Of a DNA stretch of 64,000 bases, positions 1 through 8,577 are shown in pieces. The stretch spans positions 372,001 through 436,000 of the forward strand of contig NZ_CABPSB010000001.1 of the NCBI RefSeq assembly GCF_902459655.1. Direction: 5' to 3'. A program made the position numbers and the translations under genes. The DNA comes from Pandoraea anhela. GTDB taxonomy: Bacteria; Pseudomonadota; Gammaproteobacteria; Burkholderiales; Burkholderiaceae. Every line of letters starts with the position of its first letter. Within the stretch, counting starts at the first letter, position 1. The notes beneath the pieces were generated by a model. The model had not been told where the DNA came from, did not search any database, and saw nothing but the letters and a program-made list of their open reading frames with translations.

Positions 1-479
1 GACAGCGACGTCAGAATCTCCGGCGGAATCTTCTTGTTGAGCTTCACGTACTGATCGAACTGCGCCACGATCGCACGGCGCAGGGCCTCGGATTCCGGCG
101 AGTTGCCGTCGTCCGGTTCGAGCGGCATGACTTCCGACGTGAACTGGGTTTCCTCTTCGTCCACACTCAGGGTGCGGGCGCGCTGAATCCCCTCGACCAG
201 CACCTTGACGGTGCCGTCGGGCAACTTGAGCATTTGCAGAATGTTGGCCACGCAGCCGATCTCGTAGAGATCCTTGGCCGTGGGCTCATCCTTGGCCGCG
301 GCTTTCTGTGCGACCAGCATGATGTGCTTGCCGCCTTCCATCGCGGTTTCAAGCGCTTTAATCGATTTCGGACGCCCCACGAAAAGGGGAATCACCATGT
401 GCGGAAACACGACCACGTCGCGCAAAGGCAACAGGGGCAGTTGAATCGCTTCGGGCGGGAGGATTTGGGTGCCTGACAT
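1..479 (-). CDS. lon: Lon ATP-dependent protease, N-terminal part (runs off window start)
   Basis: The product is the cytoplasmic AAA+ serine protease Lon, which degrades misfolded and regulatory proteins. Only the first ~159 residues are in the window. The reverse-strand translation begins MSGTQILPPEAIQLPLLPLR and continues through the typical Lon N-domain features (LRDVVVFPHM, VGRPKSIKAL, then CVANILQMLKLPDGTVKVLV and a conserved EG.QRA segment). The ATPase and Ser-Lys protease domains lie outside. The start is the ATG whose complement is at 477-479. It is the last gene of the tig-clpP-clpX-lon order known from many proteobacteria, but a terminator separates it from clpX, so it probably has its own promoter in the 194-bp gap. 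Confidence 0.95.
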   Translation of the reverse strand, partial: MSGTQILPPEAIQLPLLPLRDVVVFPHMVIPLFVGRPKSIKALETAMEGGKHIMLVAQKAAAKDEPTAKDLYEIGCVANILQMLKLPDGTVKVLVEGIQRARTLSVDEEETQFTSEVMPLEPDDGNSPESEALRRAIVAQFDQYVKLNKKIPPEILTSL

Positions 480-623
480 CTCGTTCCCCATATTTAACGA
501 TACCGTTGTGTTCCAGCTAATTGAGGCCGCCGGCGAGAATTACAAGGGGCTGGAAACGCCCTTTCGCCAACAAGTTGCACCACTCGGGGTTTCATTGCCC
601 GTGGCACTAGTATGAAGGAAAAA

Positions 624-651
624 AAGCCGTCCATGTTTCCATGAACGGCTT
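624..651 (-). terminator. Rho-independent terminator of clpX
   Basis: An inverted repeat AAGCCGT / ACGGCTT with an additional CATG/CATG inner stem sits 23 bases after the clpX stop codon. On the minus strand it is followed by a run of T residues, as expected for an intrinsic terminator that separates clpX from lon. Confidence 0.8.
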
Positions 652-673
652 GGGGTAGCGCTAAGTTGACCGT

Positions 674-1954
674 TCAATTGGAGCCGGCAACCTTGGGCGA
701 CTCCTGATAGATCAAGAGCGGTTTTCCGTCGCCGCTGATCGCGTTCTCATCCAGGATCACCTTGGTTACGCCCTTGAGCGACGGCAGTTCGTACATCACT
801 TCCAGCAAGGCCTGCTCGATGATCGAACGCAGCCCACGCGCGCCGGTCTTGCGCTTGATGGCCTTGCGCGCGACCGCATGCAGCGCCGCCGGACGAATTT
901 CCAGCTCCACACCTTCCATCGAGAACAGGCGCTGATATTGCTTGACCAACGCGTTCTTCGGCTCGATCAGGATCGTGACCAGTGCGTCTTCGTCGAGCTT
1001 ACCCAACGTGGCAACCACCGGCAAACGACCGATCAGCTCGGGAATCAGACCGAACTTGATCAGATCTTCCGGCTCAACGTCGCGCAGCAGCTCGCCCGCA
1101 TCGCGCTCTTCACCGGTCTTCACCGTCGCACCGAAGCCGATACCGGTCTTCTCCGTGCGGTTCATGATGATCTTCTCAAGACCGTCGAATGCGCCGCCGC
1201 AAATGAACAGAATATTGGTTGTGTCGACCTGGATGAAATCCTGGTTCGGATGCTTGCGGCCACCCTGAGGCGGCACCGACGCCATGGTGCCTTCGACCAG
1301 CTTGAGCAGCGCCTGCTGCACGCCTTCGCCCGACACGTCGCGCGTAATCGACGGATTGTCCGACTTGCGGCTGATCTTGTCGATTTCGTCGATGTAGACG
1401 ATACCCTTTTGCGCCTGCTCGATCTCGTAATTGCAGTTCTGCAGGAGCTTCTGGATGATGTTTTCGACGTCTTCCCCCACGTAACCGGCTTCGGTCAGCG
1501 TAGTGGCGTCTGCGATCACGAACGGAACGTTGAGCAAACGTGCGAGCGTCTGCGCGAGCAGCGTCTTGCCCGAGCCGGTCGGCCCGATCAACAGGATGTT
1601 GCTCTTCGAGAGCTCGACCTCGTCGCGCTTGTCGCCGAGGTGCTTCAATCGCTTGTAATGGTTATAGACCGCAACCGCCAGAATCTTCTTGGCACGGTCC
1701 TGACCGATCACGTATTGATCGAGGCTCTCGCGAATTTCCTGTGGGGACGGCAAATCCGACTTCGCGCCGCTGCCCCCCTCGTCTTCGGCTGCTGCGGCCT
1801 CGTCGCGAATAATCTCGTTGCACAGATCAATGCACTCGTCGCAAATGAACACGGACGGACCTGCGATGAGCTTCTTGACCTCGTGCTGACTCTTTCCGCA
1901 GAAGGAGCAGTAGAGCAGCTTTTCGCCGTTGGAAGTGCTTTTTTTATCCACCAT
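674..1954 (-). CDS. clpX: ATP-dependent Clp protease ATP-binding subunit ClpX
   Basis: A 426-residue AAA+ unfoldase that recognises tagged substrates and feeds them to ClpP in the cytoplasm. The N-terminal zinc-binding domain has four cysteines (C16, C19, C38, C41) in the CxxC...CxxC arrangement. The AAA+ module follows with Walker A GPTGSGKT, a Walker B segment ending YIDEIDK and the pore loop GYVGED. Length is standard for the family. It follows clpP on the same strand with a 234-bp gap, so it may be co-transcribed with clpP but could also have an internal promoter. Confidence 0.98.
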   Translation of the reverse strand: MVDKKSTSNGEKLLYCSFCGKSQHEVKKLIAGPSVFICDECIDLCNEIIRDEAAAAEDEGGSGAKSDLPSPQEIRESLDQYVIGQDRAKKILAVAVYNHYKRLKHLGDKRDEVELSKSNILLIGPTGSGKTLLAQTLARLLNVPFVIADATTLTEAGYVGEDVENIIQKLLQNCNYEIEQAQKGIVYIDEIDKISRKSDNPSITRDVSGEGVQQALLKLVEGTMASVPPQGGRKHPNQDFIQVDTTNILFICGGAFDGLEKIIMNRTEKTGIGFGATVKTGEERDAGELLRDVEPEDLIKFGLIPELIGRLPVVATLGKLDEDALVTILIEPKNALVKQYQRLFSMEGVELEIRPAALHAVARKAIKRKTGARGLRSIIEQALLEVMYELPSLKGVTKVILDENAISGDGKPLLIYQESPKVAGSN

Positions 1955-2188
1955 ATCTGTGTCAGCCTGCTAGCAATTTGCGCCCCGGTCGTCCCCCGCC
2001 GGGGCGGCAAACGCGGCATACGTGAATCCCATTGTAACGCCATGCTGTACGAGCGTGTGGCCCACTCGCGACAGCCGTAAATTTCCTTTTACGACAAAGA
2101 CTTGGCGCGATCACCCTGCTTCCCGAAACGAAAACGCCTGGTGTCGCGCCAACGATTTTGCCGTCAGGCGCCCCGATTCAGGTCCGAA

Positions 2189-2845
2189 TCAGGGACGCTT
2201 TTCGAGCACGCGATCGATCAACCCGTACTCGACGGCATCGGCCGCCGACTTGAAGTTGTCTCGATCGGTATCGCGTGCGATCACCTCGAGCGACTGCCCG
2301 GTGTTCTCCGCCAGCAGACGGTTCAACCGATCCTTGAGCAAAAGAATTTCCTTCGCGTGAATCTCGATATCCGATGCCTGACCGCGAGCGCCGCCCAGCG
2401 GTTGGTGGATCATGATGCGCGCGTTCGGCAGCGCGAAACGCTTGCCCTTCTCACCGGCGGCGAGCAGGAAAGCGCCCATGCTGGCCGCCATGCCGAGACA
2501 CAGCGTCGAGACCGGCGGCTTGATGAACTTCATCGTGTCGTAGATCGCCAGACCCGCCGAGACGGAACCGCCCGGCGAGTTGATGTACATCGAGATTTCC
2601 TTGTCGGGATTTTCACTCTCGAGGAACAGCAACTGGGCGACGACGAGGTTGGCGCTCTGGTCGTTGACCTCGCCAACCATGAAAATGATGCGCTCCTTGA
2701 GGAGTCGCGAGTAGATGTCGTAAGCGCGCTCACCGCGACCACTTTGCTCGACGACCATCGGCACGAGGCCGAGGCCTTGCGTGTCGAGAGCGGAGTTGTG
2801 CGTCTGGGAGGCGAGTTGGGCGAGCAATTCGGAACGGGTAATCAT
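2189..2845 (-). CDS. clpP: ATP-dependent Clp protease proteolytic subunit ClpP
   Basis: A 218-residue serine protease subunit forming the double-heptameric ClpP chamber. The catalytic serine is S122 in GMAASMGAF and the catalytic histidine is H147 in MIHQPLGG; the third residue is in the ARDTDRD segment near residue 190. The family's N-terminal loop and the [14 protein letters not shown] oxyanion-region segment are present. It sits between tig and clpX on the same strand (123 bp after tig), the common proteobacterial arrangement that couples chaperone and protease supply. Confidence 0.98.
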   Translation of the reverse strand: MITRSELLAQLASQTHNSALDTQGLGLVPMVVEQSGRGERAYDIYSRLLKERIIFMVGEVNDQSANLVVAQLLFLESENPDKEISMYINSPGGSVSAGLAIYDTMKFIKPPVSTLCLGMAASMGAFLLAAGEKGKRFALPNARIMIHQPLGGARGQASDIEIHAKEILLLKDRLNRLLAENTGQSLEVIARDTDRDNFKSAADAVEYGLIDRVLEKRP

Positions 2846-2968
2846 ATCGGTTCGACCCTTCTATCGAGATGGTTTTGCGCGCCGCAGGGAGGAAGCCCGA
2901 AGGCCATTTGGAAAAGAACCGCCACGGCCTCGCGGCCGCGGCGGTTCAGTCGGTCGTGTCGCGTTCGA

Positions 2969-4309
2969 TCAGGCTTGCGTATTGCCGGCCAGCTCTTCGA
3001 AGCTGACCTGCTTGTCGGTCACCTTGGCCTTGCCAAGGACGAACTCGACCACGTTGTTCTCGACGACGAAACCTTCCATTTCCGCCATGCGCTGCTGATC
3101 GCCATAGTACCAGCGGACGACTTCTTGCGGGTCTTCGTAGCTCTTCGCGAACTCTTCGACTTCGGCCTTGATCTGTTCCGGCTTCGCTTGCAGGTCGTTT
3201 TGCTTGACGAGTTCGGCCAGGATCAGACCCAGCTTCACACGACGCTCCGCCTGTTCCTTGAACATTTCCGCCGGGATCGGCACATTGCCAGCGTTCGGCA
3301 CGCCGCGTTGTGCGAGGTCCTGACGAGCCATCGCGACCAGACGCTCCTGATCCTGGGCCACCAGTGCGTTCGGCACGTCGAGTTCCGACACTGCGATCAG
3401 GGCGTTCATGACCTGATCCTTAAGGAGCGCCTGCGTGCGACGCTTCACTTCGCGCGACAGGTTTTCCTTGATGTCGGCACGCATCTTCTCGATGCTGCCG
3501 TCGGCGATACCGAGCGACTTGGCGAACTCGGCGTCGACTTCCGGCAGGTGCGCCCATTCGACCTTCTTGAGCGTGACGGTGAAGGTGGCGGTCTTACCGG
3601 CCACTTCCTTGCCGTGGTACTCGTCCGGGAACTTCAGCTCGAATTCCTTCGACTCGCCGACCTTCAGGCCCAGCGTCGCCTTCTCGAATTCGGGGAGCAT
3701 GCGACCTTCGCCCAGCACGAATACGAAGTCTTCGGCGCTGCCGCCGGCGAACACTTCGCCGTCGATCTTGCCGACGAAGTCGACCGTCACGCGATCGCCG
3801 TCCTTGGCTTCAACCGAACCGCCGTCGCCGTGGGCGCCGGCTTCGCCGCGCACATGGTAGTGCACGCGTTGCTTACGCAGGATATCGATGGTGCGATCGA
3901 TCTCGGCTTCCGAGACGTCGGTCGTGGTGCGGCTCACTTCGGCCGTCGCCAGATCGCCGATCTTCACTTCCGGATAGACTTCGAAGGTGGCGTCGAAAGC
4001 ATACTCGGTCGCCGCCGCGTCGGCCTTCGGCGCAAAGCTGGGCTGACCGGCCACACGCAGATCCTGCTCCTTGCTGACTTCGAAGAATTGCTGGCCGACC
4101 TTGTCGCTGACGACTTCGGCTTCGACCTGACCACCGTACTGCTGGGTGACCATCTTCAGCGGCACCTTGCCCGGACGGAAGCCCGGCATACGGACCGTCT
4201 TCGACAGCTTCTGAATGCGCGCTGCAACTTCTTTTTCAACGTCCTGCTTGGGCAGGGTGATGGTAAAGCGACGCTCGAGCTTGCCGAGGTTTTCAACAGC
4301 GATAGTCAT
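2969..4309 (-). CDS. tig: Trigger factor, ribosome-associated chaperone
   Basis: A 446-residue chaperone with peptidyl-prolyl isomerase activity that binds at the ribosome exit tunnel. The N-terminal ribosome-binding domain contains the signature GFRPGKVP (family motif GFRxGxxP). The FKBP-type PPIase domain follows around residues 165-250, with the segment [19 protein letters not shown] and a conserved [11 protein letters not shown]. The rest is the helical substrate-cradling domain. It is the first gene of the minus-strand tig-clpP-clpX cluster and its promoter should lie in 4310-4742. Confidence 0.97.
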   Translation of the reverse strand: MTIAVENLGKLERRFTITLPKQDVEKEVAARIQKLSKTVRMPGFRPGKVPLKMVTQQYGGQVEAEVVSDKVGQQFFEVSKEQDLRVAGQPSFAPKADAAATEYAFDATFEVYPEVKIGDLATAEVSRTTTDVSEAEIDRTIDILRKQRVHYHVRGEAGAHGDGGSVEAKDGDRVTVDFVGKIDGEVFAGGSAEDFVFVLGEGRMLPEFEKATLGLKVGESKEFELKFPDEYHGKEVAGKTATFTVTLKKVEWAHLPEVDAEFAKSLGIADGSIEKMRADIKENLSREVKRRTQALLKDQVMNALIAVSELDVPNALVAQDQERLVAMARQDLAQRGVPNAGNVPIPAEMFKEQAERRVKLGLILAELVKQNDLQAKPEQIKAEVEEFAKSYEDPQEVVRWYYGDQQRMAEMEGFVVENNVVEFVLGKAKVTDKQVSFEELAGNTQA

Positions 4310-4742
4310 GAGGATATTCGTCCATCCAGAGGGTCGTTCTGTGTTGCGGCGAGGGAGTGCCGCAAGCGGACCCTGTCAGTTAATCAACCTTGGGCCGGAA
4401 CCGACGATGCGACGCCGGCTTCCCTCCGCACCCGATAAATCGGGTTAGCGCCAAAACGGTCTTGCACACAAAGCGGGACATTCTAACAAACTATTGTCCC
4501 GCACCCAGACTTTCCGGCGGGAAAGTGCCGAAATCAGACCTTTCCGCCGCCACGCAGGTTCCACTGTCAGGATCGCGCCGAAGCCCGCCAGGCCTGCCAT
4601 GGCCACGACTTTAGAGGCCGCCGTCCATAAAAAAGACTTGGGAGACGTCCACCGAGCGCCTAGGATTCAATCGAACGTTTGAATGAAACGGAAGTTCCTT
4701 GAGACGACGCGGCGTGGCGCCGCGTCTTACTGGAGGTACGTC
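4310..4742. other. Divergent intergenic region between tig and the TetR gene
   Basis: This 433-bp gap separates two divergently read genes and must hold both promoters. Two exact dyads stand out: GCGGGACA (4473-4480) with TGTCCCGC (4495-4502), spaced by 14 bases, and ACTTTCC (4509-4515) with GGAAAGT (4520-4526), spaced by 4. A -10-like TAGAAT on the minus strand overlaps the right end of the first dyad (4485 to 4480), so the repeat may act on tig transcription. A third near-palindrome at 4665-4684 is listed separately. No RNA gene was recognised. Confidence 0.5.
4665..4684. promoter_or_regulatory. Near-palindrome, possible operator of the adjacent TetR regulator
   Basis: The 20-base segment ATTCAATCGAACGTTTGAAT pairs with its own complement at 8 of 10 positions. 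It lies 59 bases upstream of the preferred GTG start of the TetR gene, a position suited to autoregulation. It contains GAACGTTTG, which resembles the GTTTG-type half sites described for PsrA-family fatty-acid regulators, but with different spacing. The assignment is an inference from position and symmetry. Confidence 0.4.
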
Positions 4743-5561
4743 GTGAGTCCTCGCGTCCCTGCCGGCCGCCAAGCCGGCGACACCAAACTGCGCATCCTCG
4801 ATGCCGCAGAAGACCTGTTCATCGAATTCGGCTACGAGGCCATGTCGCTGCGTCAGATCACGTCGCGCGCCGAGGTCAATCTGGCCGCCGTCAACTACCA
4901 TTTCGGCAGCAAGGAAACCCTGTTACAGGCCATGCTCTCGCGCCGGCTCGACCGGCTCAACGACGAGCGCCTGGCGCTGCTCACGCGCGCCGAGGCGGAG
5001 TGGCCCGCACCGCAACTGACCTGCGAGCATGTGCTGGGCGCCATGTTCATTCCCGCACTGGCCATCTCCCATCACCGCGACATCGGCGGTCCGGCGTTCC
5101 TGCGGCTTCTCGGGCGCGTCTATGCCGATCCGTCACCGTTCATCCGCGATTATCTGCAACAGCACTATGCGCCCGTCTTCGAGCGCTTTTTCGAGGCCTT
5201 CGCCCGGGCATTGCCGGAGTTGCCGCGTCAGGAACTGGGCTGGCGACTGCATTTCGCGCTGCAAGCGCTCTCCGGTGTGCTCGCGAGCGGCGATACGTCG
5301 CGACTGATCGACACGTTTGCGCAGGGCCAGCCGATGGGCGACCTGCAAGTCGTCGCCAGGCTGACCGCCCTCATGGTCGCCGCGCTCAAGGCGCCGATGC
5401 CCGGCGAAGCGCAACTTGCGAGTTTCGCCGCCGTATTCGCCCTTGCGAAAGACGCCGACGTCACGCCGCCACGCGAGGCAGGACAGGTCTGCGGCGCGTC
5501 GACACCGCAAGCCAACGATGACGGCCCCGCCGCCAACGACAGGTCCCTCGCCAGCGCCTGA
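4743..5561 (+). CDS. TetR/AcrR-family regulator, PsrA/FadR-like
   Basis: A predicted DNA-binding repressor of about 272 residues. The N-terminal helix-turn-helix domain reads LRILDAAEDLFIEFGYEAMS...QITSRAEVNLAAVNYHFGSKE, the typical TetR signature. The C-terminal ligand domain is compatible with acyl-CoA-responsive members. I chose the GTG at 4743 because GGAGG lies six bases upstream; an in-frame ATG at 4683 would add 20 residues but has no ribosome site. It is followed, 468 bp later, by a complete fatty-acid beta-oxidation gene set on the same strand, so it probably represses those genes in the absence of long-chain acyl-CoA, as PsrA does in Pseudomonas. The C-terminal tail is Asp/Ala-rich and low in complexity. 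Confidence 0.85.
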   Translation: MSPRVPAGRQAGDTKLRILDAAEDLFIEFGYEAMSLRQITSRAEVNLAAVNYHFGSKETLLQAMLSRRLDRLNDERLALLTRAEAEWPAPQLTCEHVLGAMFIPALAISHHRDIGGPAFLRLLGRVYADPSPFIRDYLQQHYAPVFERFFEAFARALPELPRQELGWRLHFALQALSGVLASGDTSRLIDTFAQGQPMGDLQVVARLTALMVAALKAPMPGEAQLASFAAVFALAKDADVTPPREAGQVCGASTPQANDDGPAANDRSLASA

Positions 5562-6029
5562 GCCAACGCCTGAGCCAACGCCGAGATTCACTCGGCAGCC
5601 AACACGGCAGAGGCACTTGGCAAAACACGCGCAGCGGCGCGCATCGACACACATCAACCAGCATCAACCAACATCAACCTGCACCAACCCGCACCAACCC
5701 GCACCAACCCGCAGCCCCCCGCAGTGACAGCGGCAGTGACGACATTCCCTCGTTCGCCCGCGCTGCGGGGCATGGGCAGGCAGCATCCGAATGCCCTGAA
5801 GCCTGAAGATTCGACGCTTTACTCGAATTCCCGGCGCACCAATACGTCGCCGAACGATCGAACAAGAACGCCGTCATCGGTTCGACCGTGGCGCAACGCC
5901 ACCGAAAACCGGCAAACGGCATGAGGACGATAGCGCCAAGGCACGGCATGTGCGCGCATCGCGACGGGGTGTCTGGCGACGGCGGGCCGATGGCGCTCGC
6001 CGCGACGCTGAACCCAAAGGGAGGAGAAA
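5562..6029. other. Repeat-bearing gap before the beta-oxidation genes
   Basis: This 468-bp gap has no credible gene. It begins with a short repeat of GAGCCAACGCCT around the TetR stop codon, continues into a 10-bp minisatellite (listed separately), and contains an exact dyad ATTCGA (5809-5814) / TCGAAT (5823-5828) with an 8-base spacer. The last 20 bases hold a strong ribosome site (GGGAGGAG) for the acyl-CoA dehydrogenase gene. The dyad is a candidate regulator site for the downstream operon. Confidence 0.45.
5651..5710. repeat. 10-bp tandem repeat, six units
   Basis: Six consecutive decamers related to GCACCAACCC run without interruption. The first three are CATCAACC variants (ACATCAACCA, GCATCAACCA, ACATCAACCT) and the last three are identical GCACCAACCC units. 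The repeat lies in non-coding sequence between the TetR gene and the acyl-CoA dehydrogenase gene and is likely to vary in copy number between strains. Confidence 0.9.
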
Positions 6030-8531
6030 ATGATGGCCGTATGGATTCTCGCGTTTGTCGTGGGCGTCAGCGCCCTGCTGTTCTATCGTGCGCAGGCGTG
6101 GCAATGGCTGATCGCGACCGCGCTGTGGGTCGGAGCGGGCTTCGCGTCGGGCCTCACGGGCGCCGTCACGACCACCATCCTGGGCATCGTTCTCGTGCTT
6201 CCCGCGCTGATACTGAGCCTCGGCCCGCTGCGACGGGCATGGGTCACGGCGCCGATGCTCGCCAAGTTCCGGACCATCATGCCGGAAATGTCGGACACCG
6301 AAAAAGATGCCATCGAAGCCGGCACCGTCTGGTGGGACGCCGATCTGTTCTCCGGACGTCCGGACTGGCAGAAATTCACCGCCTTGCCCGCCCCGGCGCT
6401 GTCGGCTGACGAACAGGCCTTCATGGACAATCAGGTCGAGCATCTGTGCGACTTGTCCAACGATTGGGAAAGCACGCAAGTCTGGCAGGACCTCCCGCCC
6501 AAAGCGTGGCAATACGCGAAGGATGCGGGCTTTCTCGGCATGATTATCCCGAAGCGCTATGGCGGACTGGAATTCTCCGCGTACGCCCATTCTCAGGTCG
6601 TGATGAAGCTGGCGTCGCGCTGCTCGGCCGCGGCCGTCTCGGTGATGGTGCCGAACTCGCTCGGCCCGGCCGAACTGCTGCTGCACTACGGCACCGAGGC
6701 GCAGAAGAACTATTACCTGCCGCGTCTTGCCAAGGGCGAGGAAATTCCCTGCTTCGCGCTCACGAGTCCCTACGCCGGCTCGGACGCCGCCGCCATCCCC
6801 GACATCGGCGTCGTGTGCCGGGGCGTGCACGAAGGCCGGGAGACGTTGGGCTTTCGGGTCACGTGGAACAAGCGTTACATCACCCTCGGCCCGATCGCCA
6901 CGGTGCTCGGCCTCGCGTTCCGCGCGCTCGATCCGGACCATCTGCTCGGCAACGACGACGAACCCGGTATCACTTGCGCGCTGATTCCGACGAAGCACCC
7001 CGGCGTGGTGATCGGCCGCCGCCACTGGCCGCTGAACGCCGTCTTCCAGAACGGTCCGAACTCGGGCAAGGACGTTTTCATTCCGCTCGACTGGGTGATC
7101 GGCGGGCAGGCCCAGGTCGGCAAGGGCTGGCGCATGCTCATGGAGTGTCTCGCGGCGGGACGCGCCATCTCGCTGCCGTCGTCGAACGTCGGCTACTCGA
7201 AGATCGCCGTTCGCGCGACAGGGGCCTATGCGGCCGTGCGTCGCCAGTTCCGCACCCCCATCGGCAAGTTCGAAGGCGTGCAGGAGGCGCTCGCGCGCAT
7301 GGCCGGCAATCTCTACGCGATGGACGCCGCGCGTCGCATGGCCGCACTGGCGGTCGACCTTGGCGAAAAGCCGTCGGTGATTTCCGCCATCGCGAAGTAC
7401 CACGTGACCGAGCGTGCGCGAAAAGTCGTGAACGACGGGATGGACGTCGTTGCGGGCAAGGGCATCTGCATGGGCCCGAACAACTTCCTGGCGCGCGCCT
7501 ATCAGCAGATTCCCGTGTCGATCACCGTCGAGGGCGCGAACATCATGACGCGCTGCCTGATGATCTTCGGCCAGGGGGCGATCCGCTGTCATCCCTACGT
7601 TCTCAAAGAACTCGCCGCCGCACAAACGACCGACGAGACGGCTGCCGTGCGCGCCTTCGACGACGCCCTCTTCGGCCACCTGACGTTCGTGACGAGCAAC
7701 ATCGTGCGCGGCGCGCTCCATGGTGTCACGCACGCCCGCTTCTCCGCGGTACCGTCCAACGCGTCACCCGAGTTGCACGGCTACTACCGCGCGGCGAATC
7801 GCATGTCGACGCTGCTGGCCATCGCCGCCGATGTCTCGATGGCGGTCCTCGGCGGCTCGCTCAAGCGTCGCGAGAGCATTAGCGCACGCCTGGGCGACGT
7901 CCTCTCCCAACTTTTCCTGCTGACGGCCACCCTCAAGCGCTTCGAAGACGAGGGACGCCCCGAAGCCGACCTGCCGCTCGTGCATTGGGCCGCGCAAGAC
8001 GCACTGTGGCAAGCCCGTAACGCATTCGAAGGCGTGCTCGCGAACTACCCGTCGCGCAGCGTGGCCTGGTGGATGCGCTGGAAACTCATGCCGCTCGGCC
8101 TGCCGTATGCCCAACCGTCCGACGCGCTGGCCGCGCGCGTGGCCGAGATCATGCAGACGCCGGGCGACGCCCGCGAGCGCCTGATCGCCGGCAGCTATTC
8201 GCCCAGCCCCGATGTCGACGATCTGGCCTACGGCGAAATCGTCTTCCAGATGACGCCGCAGGTCACCGTCATCGAGCAACGTCTGCGGGCCGCCATCAAA
8301 GACGGCCGCCTGCCCGTCATGCCGCAGAGCCTGCCCGACTTCGTCGCATGGGTACAGCACGCCACAACGCTGCAACTCGTGACCGACGAGGAACGCCGTC
8401 TTCTGACGCAGTACGCCGATTACGCAGCGAAGGCCGTCGCCGTCGACGACTTCCCCGCCGACTTCGGACGCGCCGCCGACATGCGACAAGCCCAGCACCA
8501 CCCATTGGCGGACGAAGCGCTCACGCCGTGA
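6030..8531 (+). CDS. fadE: Acyl-CoA dehydrogenase (FadE type)
   Basis: An 833-residue flavoenzyme that introduces the trans-2 double bond into acyl-CoA, the first step of beta-oxidation. Residues 1 to about 65 form two hydrophobic segments, as in membrane-associated E. coli FadE (814 residues). The catalytic acyl-CoA dehydrogenase core follows (AFALTSPYAGSDAA, GQAQVGKGWRMLMECL, and GRAISLPSSNVGYSK), then the C-terminal DUF1974-type domain specific to FadE proteins. The ATG at 6030 is preceded by GGGAGGAG. It starts a same-strand run with reductase, dehydratase, thiolase and ligase genes. Confidence 0.95.
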   Translation: MMAVWILAFVVGVSALLFYRAQAWQWLIATALWVGAGFASGLTGAVTTTILGIVLVLPALILSLGPLRRAWVTAPMLAKFRTIMPEMSDTEKDAIEAGTVWWDADLFSGRPDWQKFTALPAPALSADEQAFMDNQVEHLCDLSNDWESTQVWQDLPPKAWQYAKDAGFLGMIIPKRYGGLEFSAYAHSQVVMKLASRCSAAAVSVMVPNSLGPAELLLHYGTEAQKNYYLPRLAKGEEIPCFALTSPYAGSDAAAIPDIGVVCRGVHEGRETLGFRVTWNKRYITLGPIATVLGLAFRALDPDHLLGNDDEPGITCALIPTKHPGVVIGRRHWPLNAVFQNGPNSGKDVFIPLDWVIGGQAQVGKGWRMLMECLAAGRAISLPSSNVGYSKIAVRATGAYAAVRRQFRTPIGKFEGVQEALARMAGNLYAMDAARRMAALAVDLGEKPSVISAIAKYHVTERARKVVNDGMDVVAGKGICMGPNNFLARAYQQIPVSITVEGANIMTRCLMIFGQGAIRCHPYVLKELAAAQTTDETAAVRAFDDALFGHLTFVTSNIVRGALHGVTHARFSAVPSNASPELHGYYRAANRMSTLLAIAADVSMAVLGGSLKRRESISARLGDVLSQLFLLTATLKRFEDEGRPEADLPLVHWAAQDALWQARNAFEGVLANYPSRSVAWWMRWKLMPLGLPYAQPSDALAARVAEIMQTPGDARERLIAGSYSPSPDVDDLAYGEIVFQMTPQVTVIEQRLRAAIKDGRLPVMPQSLPDFVAWVQHATTLQLVTDEERRLLTQYADYAAKAVAVDDFPADFGRAADMRQAQHHPLADEALTP

Positions 8532-8577
8532 GTCCGTCCCCCTTGCCGACACCCATGACTTTGAGGATCTGCGTGCC

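Noticed and set aside
480-600. Sigma-32 heat-shock promoter of lon
   Set aside because: A CTTGTTG and CCCCTTGTA pair exists on the minus strand, but the spacing of 18 bases is too long and the match is weak.
2102-4438. Long plus-strand open frame (~778 codons) opposite clpP and tig
   Set aside because: It is the antisense shadow of two well-supported genes in high-GC DNA, is rich in Arg/His/Asp/Leu noise and has no ribosome site or family motif.
5651-5710. CRISPR-like array
   Set aside because: The decamers are directly adjacent with no spacers, so this is a simple tandem repeat; no CRISPR array or cas gene was seen anywhere in the window.
5874-7733. Minus-strand open frame of ~619 codons over the acyl-CoA dehydrogenase gene
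   Set aside because: The forward strand encodes a clear FadE; the reverse frame shows only the low-complexity composition of antisense translation.
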